From: DASQZK01 sp963764345
GTDB lineage: Bacteria > Bacteroidota > Bacteroidia > Bacteroidales > GCA-2748055
Assembly (NCBI GenBank): GCA_963764345.1
Contig: CAVXSF010000008.1
Span: forward strand, 443,609-507,608
Direction of reading: 5' to 3'
DNA length: 64,000 nucleotides
The notes below the pieces were generated by a model. That model was not told the origin of the DNA. It worked only from the letters and a program-made list of their open reading frames with translations, and did no database searches. Each line of letters starts with the position of its first letter. Positions within the stretch are counted from its first letter, which is position 1. The translations under genes and the position numbers were made by a program. This document shows positions 10,601 to 20,800 of the stretch, one piece after another.

Positions 10601-10851
10601 AAAGTAAAGAGCATCTCCGTTCCTTCGGGCACACAAACCGTTTTCGTATCAGTATTTACCTGTCCGGCGATGTAGGGTCCTCCACTCAGCAATATCGTCG
10701 AGCCCTGTTTAAGCGTCCAGATATTGTCGTTCCCTTCAAGATTGGTGACGACGGTCACTTTGATTTCGACATTTCCTACATCACACTGGCTGATGACCTT
10801 TGTAATTGGGAAAAGTAAGATAATAAAAAGAATGTAAATTATCTTTCTCAT
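7645..10851 (-). CDS. Large T9SS-sorted secreted protein with propeller-like repeats
   Basis: This 1068-residue protein begins with a signal peptide (about 1-21). Residues ~25-220 hold two related beta-rich units with QC/PC cysteines. Residues ~240-660 carry repeated GGFxxAGxT / DGGY motifs like beta-propeller blades of cell-surface proteins. Two Ig-like or PKD-like segments follow (YTWSNSLTGRTIQVNQGGSY; YLWNTGETDSVL), then a fibronectin-like part. The end is a type A T9SS sorting domain: YPNPYSGYTNIIYSVE, NTLGQKVTTL, PGGVYLIRVQVG. It should be exported and attached to or released from the surface. No catalytic residues were recognised. Only 11 bases separate its stop from gldB's stop (convergent). 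Confidence 0.82.
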   Translation of the reverse strand: MRKIIYILFIILLFPITKVISQCDVGNVEIKVTVVTNLEGNDNIWTLKQGSTILLSGGPYIAGQVNTDTKTVCVPEGTEMLFTFQDLGADGIGNGYFQVESCDHVVAYHTGYMASYKKAWIKAQPCVIAGKGEGEVYTRIVRPTTASAISWTITGPGGSPVYGAHTMQASSNFEFLRTAVPEGIPLEFRILNTSGGGIYSTATDEGYYEIGYSCVTLAKGGDDFDILGIVPFTAPYSNPEGVVFEHQVENVDIDQGFMIRELCEGGYVIAGSTGPENIAPLHQAVLMKTSPGGDIIWSKEYGVDGNETAHAVVQNSDGGFTAAGYQTEDGSTNQNIYLFRTDLEGNVLWERNFGGSGREDAYSLTGTSDGGFLTAGMTNTSGYGKTDAYVVKFSSAGVPVWDYEFGNAFDNYAAAVTQIPGGDFLIAGRTKFSDNQPWNDSENDAWYFRINGNGGLVYNKVIGGSQADVLTCVKVVNKKYAVAAGYTKSSSPGKTLAYLVKFNIASGDTVWTIAYGKTGTEFINSIDITPDGNYLLTGSNGDSYEKTEAIFISMVSPGGELMWMKNITRPGANITGHYGIASSTGGYVLTGESYYETFPENRPDIYFMKTDDDVSLVSVPEISGDSLFCEGGKASLQASEIRVGSGITYTWSNSLTGRTIQVNQGGSYTVTATDIMGNKKTSNAYAVREIPSPQVSVTTEGDPRICFGTTLDMKAVISNWQPGTGYEYLWNTGETDSVLTADSEGKYTVVVTDGTYGCTGSSSPLSVEVQKPFNDESICIVTVDPESSKNMIVYSKTPDKGTKAFIIWKETTVAYVYEPIGAVPYSDANLYIDYASSPSTQADRYRISVLDVCDNQSLKSNPHKTMHLTVNAGGGGLNANNLIWDNYEGFPFGTYTIYRGTSPDKLDSIHSIQSSLTSWTDDSPTEGDLYYQVGVRKINPCYIVTDKKASGGGPYAHSLSNLEDNKLKTGVTQQNFHAKDLLVYPNPYSGYTNIIYSVEKRSFVDVSVFNTLGQKVTTLVSDYQAPSDYRYRFSAQDYNQPGGVYLIRVQVGNQVVTRIVMENRGSQP

Positions 10852-10866
10852 TATAAAGTAGTTATG

Positions 10867-11177
10867 TTAATTATATACAAGTTGATAGGTGAATATACCT
10901 GCTTCTGCAAGGTTAATCCTGATAAAATATATACCCCGTACGAGACCTGACTTTGATGCAGACACCTTTGCCTCGTAAGTCCCGCGTCCCTGCTCCTCCT
11001 AGAGAACAACGGACAATCGTTTCCCCGGGCATCGGGGTAAAGGGTTCCGTCGGGGCATATCACCGTATCACCGCCAGGATTGATATTCAGGGGCGTGCAT
11101 TGTGACCAAACAACTCCCGGAGCTATTAAATGAAAGAACAGAATTATTCTTTTTATGACCAGACGATAAGTTTTCAT
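10867..11177 (-). pseudogene. Remnant of a T9SS-sorted secreted protein
   Basis: From ATG 11177 a signal peptide and about 30 residues (QCTPLNINPGGDTVICPDG) are readable. In another frame the same locus ends with a T9SS type A tail, GTYEAKVSASKSGLVRG followed by IYFIRINLAEAG, stopping at 10867-10869. The two ends are far too close for a normal cargo protein and are out of frame, so the middle appears deleted. It lies directly upstream of the intact 1068-residue cargo gene. Confidence 0.55.
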
Positions 11178-11318
11178 GGCCAATAGTTTTAGTTTTCTTT
11201 TATACTTAAAAAATCATAAAAGGTTATCCCTATTTGGCGGTGGAAGGCTCTGACAAACACGAGTGAAAGCCTCTGCCGGAGTGTTCCTGCAATAACATTA
11301 ATTTAATATTTAATTCCA

Positions 11319-11326
11319 TATATTTG
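11319..11326 (+). promoter_or_regulatory. Bacteroidota -7 box (TATATTTG)
   Basis: TATATTTG fits the TAnnTTTG consensus of the Bacteroidota primary sigma factor. It lies 29 bases upstream of ATG 11356. It ends only five bases before ATG 11332, which would put the transcription start at or past that codon, so it argues for 11356 as the true start. No good TTTG -33 box was seen at the right distance. Confidence 0.45.
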
Positions 11327-11355
11327 TACAAATGAGCGGTCTCAAAATTTGTCTT

Positions 11356-13878
11356 ATGTCAAGATTTGGTATTTTTTCCCTGCTAATCTGCTGCCTGTTT
11401 TTTCCTTCATCCTTAGCTCAAACATGGGACACTGACAGCCTTTATAATGTATTGCAGAAAAGTCATGATGATGAGTCTAAAATCGGAATATACCTGGCGT
11501 TATCAGAGGCTTATGTTGAAACCAGCAATGATTCTGCCCTGGTGTACGTGGATAAGGCGCTGAATTTATCTGTTGCTTCAGGAAATAAGGAAAGGATTGC
11601 AGATGCGTATTTACAGGCCGGACTGGTACACAGTAACATGGATGAGAATGAAAAAGCACTGGCTTTTTTTCAGAAAGCCCTCTCCCTGTACAAAGATTTG
11701 GGCAACAACGATAAAACGGCCCTGGTATACGATCGCATCAGCCTCATTTATTATTTTCTGAATCATTATGTGGAAGCCGGAAACTATGCCAGGCTTGCCC
11801 TTGACCTTGGGACGAAAATCGACAACAAGGATGTGATAGGCAGATCTCTTTTTTACCTGGGTAATATTTCCAAACGCCAGAATAATTACGAGCAGGCTCT
11901 TGATTATTATCAGCAATCACTGAAAATCAGGAGGGAGACCGGTAAGAAGGATGAAATCGCTTCTGTTCTGAACAATATCGGCAGCTTTTATATGGAAAGG
12001 GCCGACTATAAAAATGCAGTGAAATACCTTGAAGAGACCCTGGAAATCAGGCGACAGCTCAACAACCCCCGGAGTACAGGAATCGTGCTTACCAACCTGG
12101 GAAATGCCAGCCTTGAGTTGGGAGATATCGACAAGGCAATCGCTTATTATAAGGAAGCTCTCAGTATTTTCCGGGAACTTAAATTCGAACCGGGAATCGC
12201 GGCTGACCTGACCGGAATGGCCACTATCTATGAAAACCTGGATCAATTCCAGAGTGCCCTGGACGTTTATAAAGAGATCCTGCAGATCCGGGAAAATAAC
12301 AACGACCCTTTTGAGCTGGCAAACACATACAGTAATATCTCAATAGTGTATTCGCGGATTCTTGAAGATACACTCAAGGATATCTATGGAAAGGACTATG
12401 ATATAGTTATTTATAAGAAGGGCATTCAGGTGGATCTTGAACCTGCCCGGCAGGCGGTGAAATATGGTCTTATGGCCCTGAAAAAACGTCGTGAGATCGA
12501 TGACATGGCAGGGATCAGTAATTCCCTTGCTAACCTGGGAAGTATTTATAATCACCTCGGGAATTATGAGGAAGCGCATAAGTACTTCGGAGAATGGGCC
12601 GATCTTCCCGAAGAATACAAAGATGATAAAACGGCGGTGATTGCCAACAGCGGATTGGGGATCTTCTATCTGGCAAGGGGTAATTATGACAGGGCCCAGA
12701 TCTATCTAAACCGTGCATTCAGCAAGGCTAAGGAGATGGATGCCAAAGTGGTCATTGTCAATGTGGCTTCCTATCTTTCTGATCTGAAGGAGAAACAGGG
12801 GAACTATAAGGAGGCCCTCAGGTACAACCGGATATCCAATGAAGTCAGTGATTCTGTTTTTCAGATTGAGACCAGGAAACAGATCCATGAGATGCAGGTC
12901 AAATATGAGACAGAGGCCAAGGAAAGGGAGAATGAGCTTCTGAAGAAAAACCAGGTACTCACCGAGATAAAACTAAAGTTGAGAAATAAAGCTCTCTATG
13001 CTTCTGTCTTCGTCCTCCTCGTATTTATCGGGATGCTCATACAGCTGTTCCGGCAGAATACCTTGAGAAGGAAAGCCAATGAAGAACTTGCCCGGAAGAA
13101 TATACTCGTCACAGAGCAGACCAAGGAGATTACCGACAGTATCCATTACGCCGGAAAAATACAGAATGCTGTCCTCCCTCCCGGTGACTTCATTCAGCGG
13201 CTGCTTCCCGAACATTTTATCATTTACAGACCGAGGGATATTGTCAGTGGAGATTTTTACTGGCTCACGGAAAAAAACAACAAGATCATCGTTCTCATTT
13301 CCGACTGCACAGGACATGGTGTGCCCGGTGCATTCATGAGTATGCTCGGCGTGGCTTTTCTGAACGAGATTGTAAGCAAGCTGGACAACATAAGCGCCAA
13401 TGTTATCCTGGATGAACTCAGAATGCATGTGATCCAATCGCTTCATCAGACCGGGCGGGAAGGAGAAAGCCAGGACGGGATGGACGTGACCGTATATATT
13501 ATCGACAGGGAAACCCTGGATCTCGAATTTGCTGGTGCAAATAATTCCCTGTTGATCTGTCGTGATTCCGGCCTCATCGAACTCAAAGCCGACAAAATGC
13601 CTATTGGTATTCATACCCGGGCAAAAGAAGCGTTTACCCGGAAAACCATCAGCCTTCAGAAGGATGATATGATCTATGCTTTTTCCGACGGCTACTCTGA
13701 TCAGTTCGGAGGGCCTAAAGGAAAGAAGTTCATGATCAAAAACTTCAAGCGGCTTCTCACTGATGTTTACCGGAAGCCCATCAGGGAACAAAAGCGTATC
13801 CTTGAAGAAACCCTCAACGGGTGGATGCAGAATTCCAGCCAGGTCGACGATATTCTTGTGATGGGCGTCAGGATTTAA
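11356..13878 (+). CDS. TPR-repeat membrane protein with SpoIIE/PP2C phosphatase domain
   Basis: About 840 residues from ATG 11356 (another ATG lies at 11332). After a signal peptide come repeated tetratricopeptide units (for example YEQALDYYQQSLKIRRE, YKNAVKYLEETLEIRRQ) over roughly residues 30-500, a coiled coil, one membrane helix (ALYASVFVLLVFIGMLIQLF), a second short coiled coil, and a C-terminal SpoIIE-type serine phosphatase domain (RDIVSGDFYWL, ISDCTGHGVPGAFMSML, DDMIYAFSDGYSDQFGG). Periplasmic TPRs likely sense a partner and the cytoplasmic phosphatase acts on an anti-sigma-antagonist or similar protein. The partner is not in view. Its stop overlaps the convergent thioredoxin gene by four bases. 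Confidence 0.88.
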   Translation: MSRFGIFSLLICCLFFPSSLAQTWDTDSLYNVLQKSHDDESKIGIYLALSEAYVETSNDSALVYVDKALNLSVASGNKERIADAYLQAGLVHSNMDENEKALAFFQKALSLYKDLGNNDKTALVYDRISLIYYFLNHYVEAGNYARLALDLGTKIDNKDVIGRSLFYLGNISKRQNNYEQALDYYQQSLKIRRETGKKDEIASVLNNIGSFYMERADYKNAVKYLEETLEIRRQLNNPRSTGIVLTNLGNASLELGDIDKAIAYYKEALSIFRELKFEPGIAADLTGMATIYENLDQFQSALDVYKEILQIRENNNDPFELANTYSNISIVYSRILEDTLKDIYGKDYDIVIYKKGIQVDLEPARQAVKYGLMALKKRREIDDMAGISNSLANLGSIYNHLGNYEEAHKYFGEWADLPEEYKDDKTAVIANSGLGIFYLARGNYDRAQIYLNRAFSKAKEMDAKVVIVNVASYLSDLKEKQGNYKEALRYNRISNEVSDSVFQIETRKQIHEMQVKYETEAKERENELLKKNQVLTEIKLKLRNKALYASVFVLLVFIGMLIQLFRQNTLRRKANEELARKNILVTEQTKEITDSIHYAGKIQNAVLPPGDFIQRLLPEHFIIYRPRDIVSGDFYWLTEKNNKIIVLISDCTGHGVPGAFMSMLGVAFLNEIVSKLDNISANVILDELRMHVIQSLHQTGREGESQDGMDVTVYIIDRETLDLEFAGANNSLLICRDSGLIELKADKMPIGIHTRAKEAFTRKTISLQKDDMIYAFSDGYSDQFGGPKGKKFMIKNFKRLLTDVYRKPIREQKRILEETLNGWMQNSSQVDDILVMGVRI

Positions 13879-15017
13879 TCCAGTAATTCTTCAAGCTTCT
13901 TCCTCAGTTCCTCGCCTCTCAGGTTTGTGGCTATGATAATCCCGTTTTTATCCAGGAGCATGGTGTGAGGTATACTCTGGATGCCATAAAGTTTGCCGGC
14001 CATGCTGCCCCAGCCTTTAAGATCGGAAATCTGATGCCAGACAAGACCGTCATCACTGATGGCCTTTTTCCAGTTCGCTTCGTTGTTGTCAAAGGAGACA
14101 CCCAGGATGTCGAAGCCCTTGGCGTGGAAGTCATCGTATAAGGCAACGACATTGGGATTTTCATTCCGGCAGGGGCTGCACCATGAGGCCCAGAAATCAA
14201 CCAGAAGATATCCTTTTCCCGCAACGTCGGAAAGCGACAGGGAGTCACCTTTGGGTGTGACCATTTTGAAATCGGTGAATTTTTGCCCGATGGCCACACG
14301 CTCCAGAACAGCGATATGGTCTTTCATTTCCTGAACAAAAGATGAATTGTCCAGTTTTGGATCCAGGCTGCCAACCAGATTTTTCAGCTCAGGCAGACTG
14401 AGGGAATAGTACATGTTGCTGCGGATCACATAAGGTGTGACATATGATGAACCATTTTCCGCCACATATTTCTTGTTGATGTCCATCTCTTTGGCCGCAA
14501 GCTCATCATAGGCACCGGATACCTGGTCCATCTTTTGTTTGTCATTCTGGCTCCTGGCTTTCATGTATTCATTGTAGAGTTCCTGTTTTTCGGCAGAAAG
14601 GGAGTTGAAAAGAGCTAAATAGTTTTCATATTCCCTCTGGGAAGCAGATCCTTTAATCACCGATTTTGCAGGTTCTTTAAAATCCGGCAGTATTGTGATC
14701 GTGGAATTCTCCGCGAAAAAAGCCACCGGCTTACCCGACTTCTGAAGAAAAAGGTAAAAGACATCAGGGTGGTCTGTCTGCCCTTTGAAAATGACATCCT
14801 CTCCGGTTTTGACCATGGCAGAATCCAGCACCTGCCAGTCACTGCCGGCCCTGCGCATAAGATAAAGATACCGGCCTGCCACATCTTCGGCTTTCACCGT
14901 CATGACATAGCCAGTAAGACTGTCGGAAAGGGCTGATTCTTCAGCTCCGAATATGGAAGGTGTACTCAGGATCAACAGAAAAAATATAGAATACACATAA
15001 AATTGTTTTTTCATCAT
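13875..15017 (-). CDS. TlpA-like thioredoxin with N-terminal DUF4369
   Basis: This 380-residue protein has a signal peptide (1-24), a DUF4369-like beta domain (about 35-125), a helical linker (130-235) and a thioredoxin/AhpC-TSA domain (240-380) with active site W-C280-S-P-C283 and the cis-proline region IPHTMLLD. It probably acts in the periplasm or as a membrane-associated thiol-disulfide oxidoreductase, as for TlpA/ResA relatives. Electron donor and substrate are unknown. ATG 15014 is an equally possible start. The gene is monocistronic as far as can be seen. Confidence 0.88.
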   Translation of the reverse strand: MMKKQFYVYSIFFLLILSTPSIFGAEESALSDSLTGYVMTVKAEDVAGRYLYLMRRAGSDWQVLDSAMVKTGEDVIFKGQTDHPDVFYLFLQKSGKPVAFFAENSTITILPDFKEPAKSVIKGSASQREYENYLALFNSLSAEKQELYNEYMKARSQNDKQKMDQVSGAYDELAAKEMDINKKYVAENGSSYVTPYVIRSNMYYSLSLPELKNLVGSLDPKLDNSSFVQEMKDHIAVLERVAIGQKFTDFKMVTPKGDSLSLSDVAGKGYLLVDFWASWCSPCRNENPNVVALYDDFHAKGFDILGVSFDNNEANWKKAISDDGLVWHQISDLKGWGSMAGKLYGIQSIPHTMLLDKNGIIIATNLRGEELRKKLEELLD

Positions 15018-15123
15018 GATATACGAATTTTAAGTCTGAGAACCAGGCAGAATCCATTCCATAAAACACGACTTCTCATCCTGCCGGACTGGTTGATAAA
15101 TAAATAAACGGCTAATATAATAT

Positions 15124-16224
15124 TTATTGTTTGTGGAAGTATCCAAAATATTTTTTTAGCAGTTCACCGGCAGCGGAGAAGGCGGTGAGACGTCGCTGGA
15201 GAACAAACTGCTCAAAGCGGGCGATGAGAGGTTTCATGTCTTCATCTTCAAAAAAATGCTGGTCGAGATGTTCCCTGATGGTTTCGTACATCCGGTATCT
15301 GGATTGTTCATTTCGTTTGGTATGGAAGTAACCGTTTTCCATCGTAAGATTTTTGTAACCGTCGATCATGTCCCATATTTCAGAAATGCCCGTCCTGGTT
15401 TTGGCGCTGCAGGTAAGTACATTGGGGAAATATCCGGAAGGTGGGGGAGGGAAGAGATGAAGTGCGTTCTGGAACTCCGACCTGGCGATACGGGCTTTTT
15501 CGACATTACTCCCGTCTGATTTGTTAATGGCAATGCCGTCGGCCATTTCCATGATGCCCCGTTTAATGCCCTGCAGTTCATCACCGGCACCGGCAAGCAT
15601 GAGAAGAAGGAAAAAATCCACCATCGAATGCACCAGGGTTTCGGATTGCCCGACGCCGACGGTTTCAATAATTACCGTATCGAAGCCGGCAGCCTCACAT
15701 AAAATAATGGATTCACGTGTTTTTCGGGCTACACCGCCGAGAGAACCTCCTGAAGGGGAAGGCCTGATGAAGGCAGAAGGATCGGCAGACAGTTCTCCCA
15801 TTCGTGTTTTATCACCAAGTATACTGCCTTTAGACCGCTCGCTGCTGGGGTCGATGGCCAGCACAGCCAGCTTATGGTTATGTGATGTGAGGAATTTTCC
15901 GAAAGCTTCAATGAAGGTACTTTTACCAACTCCGGGGACGCCGGTAATTCCAATTCTGATGGATTTCCCTGACCAGGGCAGGCACCGGGTTATGATTTCC
16001 TGCGCCTGTTCCTGATGACCCGGAAGGGAACTTTCGATAAGGGTGATAGCCTTGCTGAGGATGGTGCGGTTATCCTCCCTGATTCCTTCAAAATATTCCT
16101 CAGTCGAAGGTTGCTTTTTCTTGATCTTCCGGTACCTTTTCAGGGCACGGTCATTCACCTGCCCGGGTTGATCAATGCCACTGCTCAAAGATAAAGTGCT
16201 CCGGTCTCTTTTTTTCTCTTCCAT
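15124..16224 (-). CDS. meaB: MeaB-type G-protein chaperone (methylmalonyl-CoA mutase associated GTPase)
   Basis: The 366-residue protein carries the Walker A GVPGVGKST (residues 95-103), the segment AIDPSSERSKGSILGDKTRM, PSPSGGSLGGVARKT, and the switch motif IIETVGVGQSE, followed by NKSDG for guanine recognition. These define the MeaB/ArgK family, which protects and loads B12-dependent methylmalonyl-CoA mutase. No mutase gene (mutA/mutB) is in the window, so the partner must lie elsewhere. The first ~40 residues are a charged, low-complexity extension. Confidence 0.93.
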   Translation of the reverse strand: MEEKKRDRSTLSLSSGIDQPGQVNDRALKRYRKIKKKQPSTEEYFEGIREDNRTILSKAITLIESSLPGHQEQAQEIITRCLPWSGKSIRIGITGVPGVGKSTFIEAFGKFLTSHNHKLAVLAIDPSSERSKGSILGDKTRMGELSADPSAFIRPSPSGGSLGGVARKTRESIILCEAAGFDTVIIETVGVGQSETLVHSMVDFFLLLMLAGAGDELQGIKRGIMEMADGIAINKSDGSNVEKARIARSEFQNALHLFPPPPSGYFPNVLTCSAKTRTGISEIWDMIDGYKNLTMENGYFHTKRNEQSRYRMYETIREHLDQHFFEDEDMKPLIARFEQFVLQRRLTAFSAAGELLKKYFGYFHKQ

Positions 16225-16453
16225 TATGGGTTCTTATGCACTCAAAAATACGATAAAGATAACCAAATCAAAAGCTAAGGGATTTTTTCTGCGTGCTTTC
16301 ACTATCCAGAACGCTCCCGGCATTGTGACCGGCAGAGTTAGTTATACCGCCAAAGACTGCTTCCGTGAGACATGGCCTTAAGGAGGCAGATGATTTGGGC
16401 ATTTTAGTAAGCCGAAAGGCATACAGGACAATAGCCGGTAATCCGTGCAGACA

Positions 16454-16488
16454 CAAAAATCCGGTATCGGGAGGGTCCCGTACCGGAT
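16454..16488 (-). terminator. Rho-independent terminator after the DUF1573 gene
   Basis: ATCCGGTA (16459-16466) pairs with TACCGGAT (16481-16488), extended inside by CGGGA/TCCCG. Read on the minus strand the hairpin is followed by TTTTTG (16454-16459), giving a standard intrinsic terminator 11 bases after the stop at 16499. Confidence 0.8.
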
Positions 16489-16498
16489 ATAAAAATCA

Positions 16499-17605
16499 TT
16501 ATTTCGTCTGGTTAGATGAGTTCTGGGTTACTTCTCCGCGGATCCACAGGATCTCCCTGGAATGTTGGGGATCATTGGTGATCACGGTAACGGTTTTATT
16601 CTGAGTGCCAAGTTTACCGGCTGAATTGAAGGTTACTTTGATCGTACCGGATTCTCCCGGGTGAATGACCTGGCTTGAGATCATGGCTGCAGTACAACCA
16701 CAACTGGCGTGTACCTTCCTGATCATAAGATCAGACTTACCGTCATTCACGAAGGTGAATTCATGGTTAACCTTGTCGCCTTGCTGCAGTTTGCCAAAGT
16801 CGAAGTTCGTATCCGAAAAATTAATATCCGGGGCCTTGGCCAGCTGATCCTTGGTCAGCCCGGAAAAATCTTCCTGGACATTTGCACTTACAATCACCTT
16901 AAACGTCCGGTCGGTCTGACCATTGACATAAACATCCATCCTGTCGATCAGAAAATCCCAGTCGGGTTGCTTATCCGGCAGATAGGTAATTTCGATATTG
17001 CCCTTCTCGTGGGGTTTTACTTCTGGATTGTCAACCGTTACTTTCAGGTGTGCGGGGACATTTTTCACATCAACGGCAACCGGTTTGTCCGAGTCGTTGA
17101 TGAACTCGATCAGCCTGGTCTGAGGCTGACCTTTGTATATGGTACCAAAGCTGACATTATTTTTTATCAGCCTGATATCACCCATCTGATAACGGTACTC
17201 ATCCGCAATGGAAAGAGGTTTTGGCTCCACTTTACCGGTAATCCGTAAACGGATGGACGGCTGACTGGCATTGGATTGAACTGTGATATATTTGTCGAAA
17301 TGACCCGGGCGGCCGCTGGGGTTGAATTCGGCACTGATGTATCCCTTTTCTCCGGGCATAACCGGCTCTTTGGTCCAGGTGGGTGTTGTACAACCACAGG
17401 AAGGCGTGACATTCTGAACGATAAGAGGTTCACTACCCGTATTTGTGAATTCGAATTTATGAATTACATTACCGTCCGCTTCCTTAATATCGCCAAAATC
17501 ATGTACGGTTTCTTTAAAGGAAATACTGGCGGCCTTCTGCTGTGCGGAAACCATCATCGGGACAGTCGTCAGGAAAACAAGGAGCTGAAAAACAAATTTT
17601 TTCAT
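16499..17605 (-). CDS. Secreted protein with two DUF1573 domains
   Basis: This 368-residue protein has a signal peptide (1-22) and two DUF1573 units, each an Ig-like (ASH/MSP-type) fold with the cysteine motif SCGCTTP (near residue 70) and SCGCTAAM (near 305). Each unit starts with the typical FDFGKL / HDFGDI phrase. A third, cysteine-free beta domain sits between them. The family is common in Bacteroidota and probably structural; its function is unknown. A minus-strand -7 box lies 62 bases upstream and a terminator follows. Confidence 0.85.
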   Translation of the reverse strand: MKKFVFQLLVFLTTVPMMVSAQQKAASISFKETVHDFGDIKEADGNVIHKFEFTNTGSEPLIVQNVTPSCGCTTPTWTKEPVMPGEKGYISAEFNPSGRPGHFDKYITVQSNASQPSIRLRITGKVEPKPLSIADEYRYQMGDIRLIKNNVSFGTIYKGQPQTRLIEFINDSDKPVAVDVKNVPAHLKVTVDNPEVKPHEKGNIEITYLPDKQPDWDFLIDRMDVYVNGQTDRTFKVIVSANVQEDFSGLTKDQLAKAPDINFSDTNFDFGKLQQGDKVNHEFTFVNDGKSDLMIRKVHASCGCTAAMISSQVIHPGESGTIKVTFNSAGKLGTQNKTVTVITNDPQHSREILWIRGEVTQNSSNQTK

Positions 17606-17666
17606 GACAGAAACATTTTAGTTTTGAAATCAAACGAGCAAATTCAATAATTAATTGTTATTATTA

Positions 17667-17674
17667 CAAAGTTA
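17667..17674 (-). promoter_or_regulatory. Bacteroidota -7 box upstream of the DUF1573 gene
   Basis: On the minus strand the sequence reads TAACTTTG, a match to TAnnTTTG, 62 bases before the start codon at 17605. A TTTG that could be the -33 element is closer than the usual ~19-base spacing, so only the -7 element is convincing. Confidence 0.4.
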
Positions 17675-17830
17675 TGAAGTTTAACCAAACATCGTACCTT
17701 TATACAACAAAACAGGACGAATTGTTGCATAAAATGCGTGTCAGTGACCAAGGGGAAAAGTTGAAGGCAGGAAAGATAAGCTTAAAAAAAAGAATTAATT
17801 TTAACCTTCCAAATTCGATTTGTTGCTGAG

Positions 17831-20800
17831 GTGGTAAAAATCAAAAATATATATATTCTCCTCTTTACGGCAATCCTGCTTTTGCCCGGAATTGCGTCTG
17901 CCCAGTTTTATAACGGGCACCAGATGAAATTTGGGAAAAACAGGGTTCAATACAATACCTTTTACTGGAAATTTTACCGTTTCGAGAGATATGATGTGTA
18001 CTCTTATGAAGAAGGTACGGAGCTTTCCCTGTATGTATCCGATTATGCCAAAAATGAAATAACCCGTATTGAACATTTCTTCGATTATAATTTTGAAAGA
18101 AGATTGATTTTCATCGTTTATAACAAATTATCCGATTTTCGCCAGAGTAACGTCGGGCAGACGGCTATGGATAACAATGAAGAGGAACAGGCAAATGTGG
18201 GTGGTGTAACACACATTATACAGAATAAGATCTTTGTCTACTTCGAAGGCGACCATAAAAAGCTGGAAAAGGAAATCTCCAGGGCTATTACGGAGGCTCT
18301 CATAAACGAGATGCTCTACGGCAATGATTTCAAGGATAATTTCACCAGCTCCACATTACTTAATTTGCCTGAATGGTATCTTAAAGGTTTGATTTCTTAT
18401 GTGGCCGATCCCTGGAATTTTAGTATTGAGAACCGGGTTAAAGATGGGATTGTCAGCGGCAGGTACAAGAAATTTAACCGGTTAAACGGAATCGACGCCC
18501 TGTATGCAGGTCATTCATTCTGGAAGTACATTGCCGATACCTATGGTGAATCGGTGATTCCTAACATCCTGTACCTTACCAGGATCAATAAGAATGTGAA
18601 TACGGGTTTTCTTTCCGTCCTGGGCCTGCCCATGAAAGACCTGTCGGATGAATGGCTGAGTTATTATCTAAACCTTTACCAGGATTACGAGACTTACGGC
18701 AATATCCCCGATCAGGGTAAAGTGCTGAAAAGATCCAGCCGGAAAAAGGTGTACCTGCAGGCGAAGATTAGCCCCGACGGCCATTACATTGCCTATGTGA
18801 CCAATGAACTTGGGCAGTCAAAGATCTACCTTTACGATACCCGAACCGGTAAGAAGCGGAAAATTGAAAAAAAGGGACATAAAATACAACAGATCGACGA
18901 TTATTCCTATCCCGTACTGGCATGGCATCCTACGGGTCGCATCCTTGCATTTCTGGAAGAGGAGCAAGGTAAGATCAGGCTTACCTCCTATGACATCGAT
19001 ATGGATGAGTATACCTCAAGAATATTTCTGTATTATGAAAAAATCCTCGATTTTTCCTATTCGGATGATGGCTTGAAATTTGTCATTTCCGGGGTCTACC
19101 GGGGGCAGACAGATATCTATGTCCATGATATTGCCTCCGGATCGAACGAAAGAATCACCAATGATCTGGCTGATGATCTGCACCCCCGTTTCATCAATAA
19201 TTCAGAGGATATAGTCTTTACATCCAACCGCAGATCGGATTCACTGGTCTCGGGAAATACTCCCGGTGACCTCACCGATTATATGTCGGTATTTGTATAC
19301 GATTATAAAAACCGGTCCGATCGGCTCAGGCGGATTACCGACCGCAATTTTGTTAACCATGACCTTCCTTTCCCCTACGCTAAACGAAATGAATTTGTCT
19401 ATCTCAGTAATAAATCCGGGATCATTAACCGGTATTTCGCCAAATACGACAGCACAATCAGCTTTATCGATACCACAACACATTATCGTTATTTTGCCCG
19501 GACCTTCCCGCTCACCAATTACAAGCGGAATATCATCGAACATTATTATGTTCCGGCCATCAATAAGTTCTCTGAAATCATTTTCAACAACGGGCGTTAC
19601 CAGATTTATCAGGGTGAGGTCAATCCGTCTGACGACCTTAGCCAGGATGTAAGGAAGACTCCTTTCAGGGAATCCTATACCAAACAACTGGCTCATAAAG
19701 ACAGTGCATTGAACATCAATAAAAAGCAGATACCTATAAAAGATGTCGTCAATAACAGGATCATCGAAGGCCAGGATACCTTCAAGCTTGACTTTACAAC
19801 TATCGATATTAACAAGTATGTCTTCGAAAAGGAAAAGCTGAATTACTATAACGCCCGGCTGGGAAAGAAGAACCTGAGTCTGGTGCTCGATACCGTCCCT
19901 GAATCCAGAAAGATGTATATCGATTATGAGACCTCCTTCTATCCCAATTACCTGGTTAACCAGATTGATTTCAGCTTTATGAACGAATCCTATCAGACCT
20001 TTACGGGTGGAGCCGTTTATTATAATCCGGGTCTTAACCTTTCCTTTAAAGTTGGGGCAAATGACCTTTTTGAAGATTACCGGATTGTTGGAGGAGTGCG
20101 ACTGGCAACCGATTTTGACAGCAATGAGTATCTTCTCAGTTTCGAAGACCTGAAATCAAGATGGGATAAGCAGGTGATTTTCCACCGGCAGATTTTTAAG
20201 GTCTCTACCACCGATAATTCACTGCTGAAAACCTACTCACATGAGCTGATGTTCATATTGAAATACCCGTTCAACCAGGTGGCAGCCATTAAAGGAACAG
20301 CCATGTACCGGAACGACAGGAGTGTCTTCCTTTCCACAGACCTGAAAAATCTTAACCAGCCTGATGTAGTGAAACCCTGGGCCAGCCTTAAACTGGAATA
20401 TATTTTTGACAATACAAGGTTCATCGGCATCAACCTTTACCAGGGCTTCCGGTATAAATTGTTTGCCGAAGGATATAAAGAAATCGGGCATAAAAAATCT
20501 GATCTCGTGGTTCTCGGTGCCGATTTCAGGCATTATACGAAGATTTACCGTTGCCTGATATGGGCCAACCGGTTTGCAGCAAGCAGTTCTTTTGGACATA
20601 CACCCTTGATTTATTACCTCGGCGGAGTGGATAACTGGACAAATTTCAATCCGCAGGTTCAGACCTTTGACCAGTCGGTAGCTATTGATTATGCACGGAA
20701 TTATGCCTTCCAGACCCTGGCCACTCCGATGAGAGGATTTACCCAGAATATCAGGAACGGAAACAATTTTGCCGTGGCAAATACCGAACTCAGATGGCCG

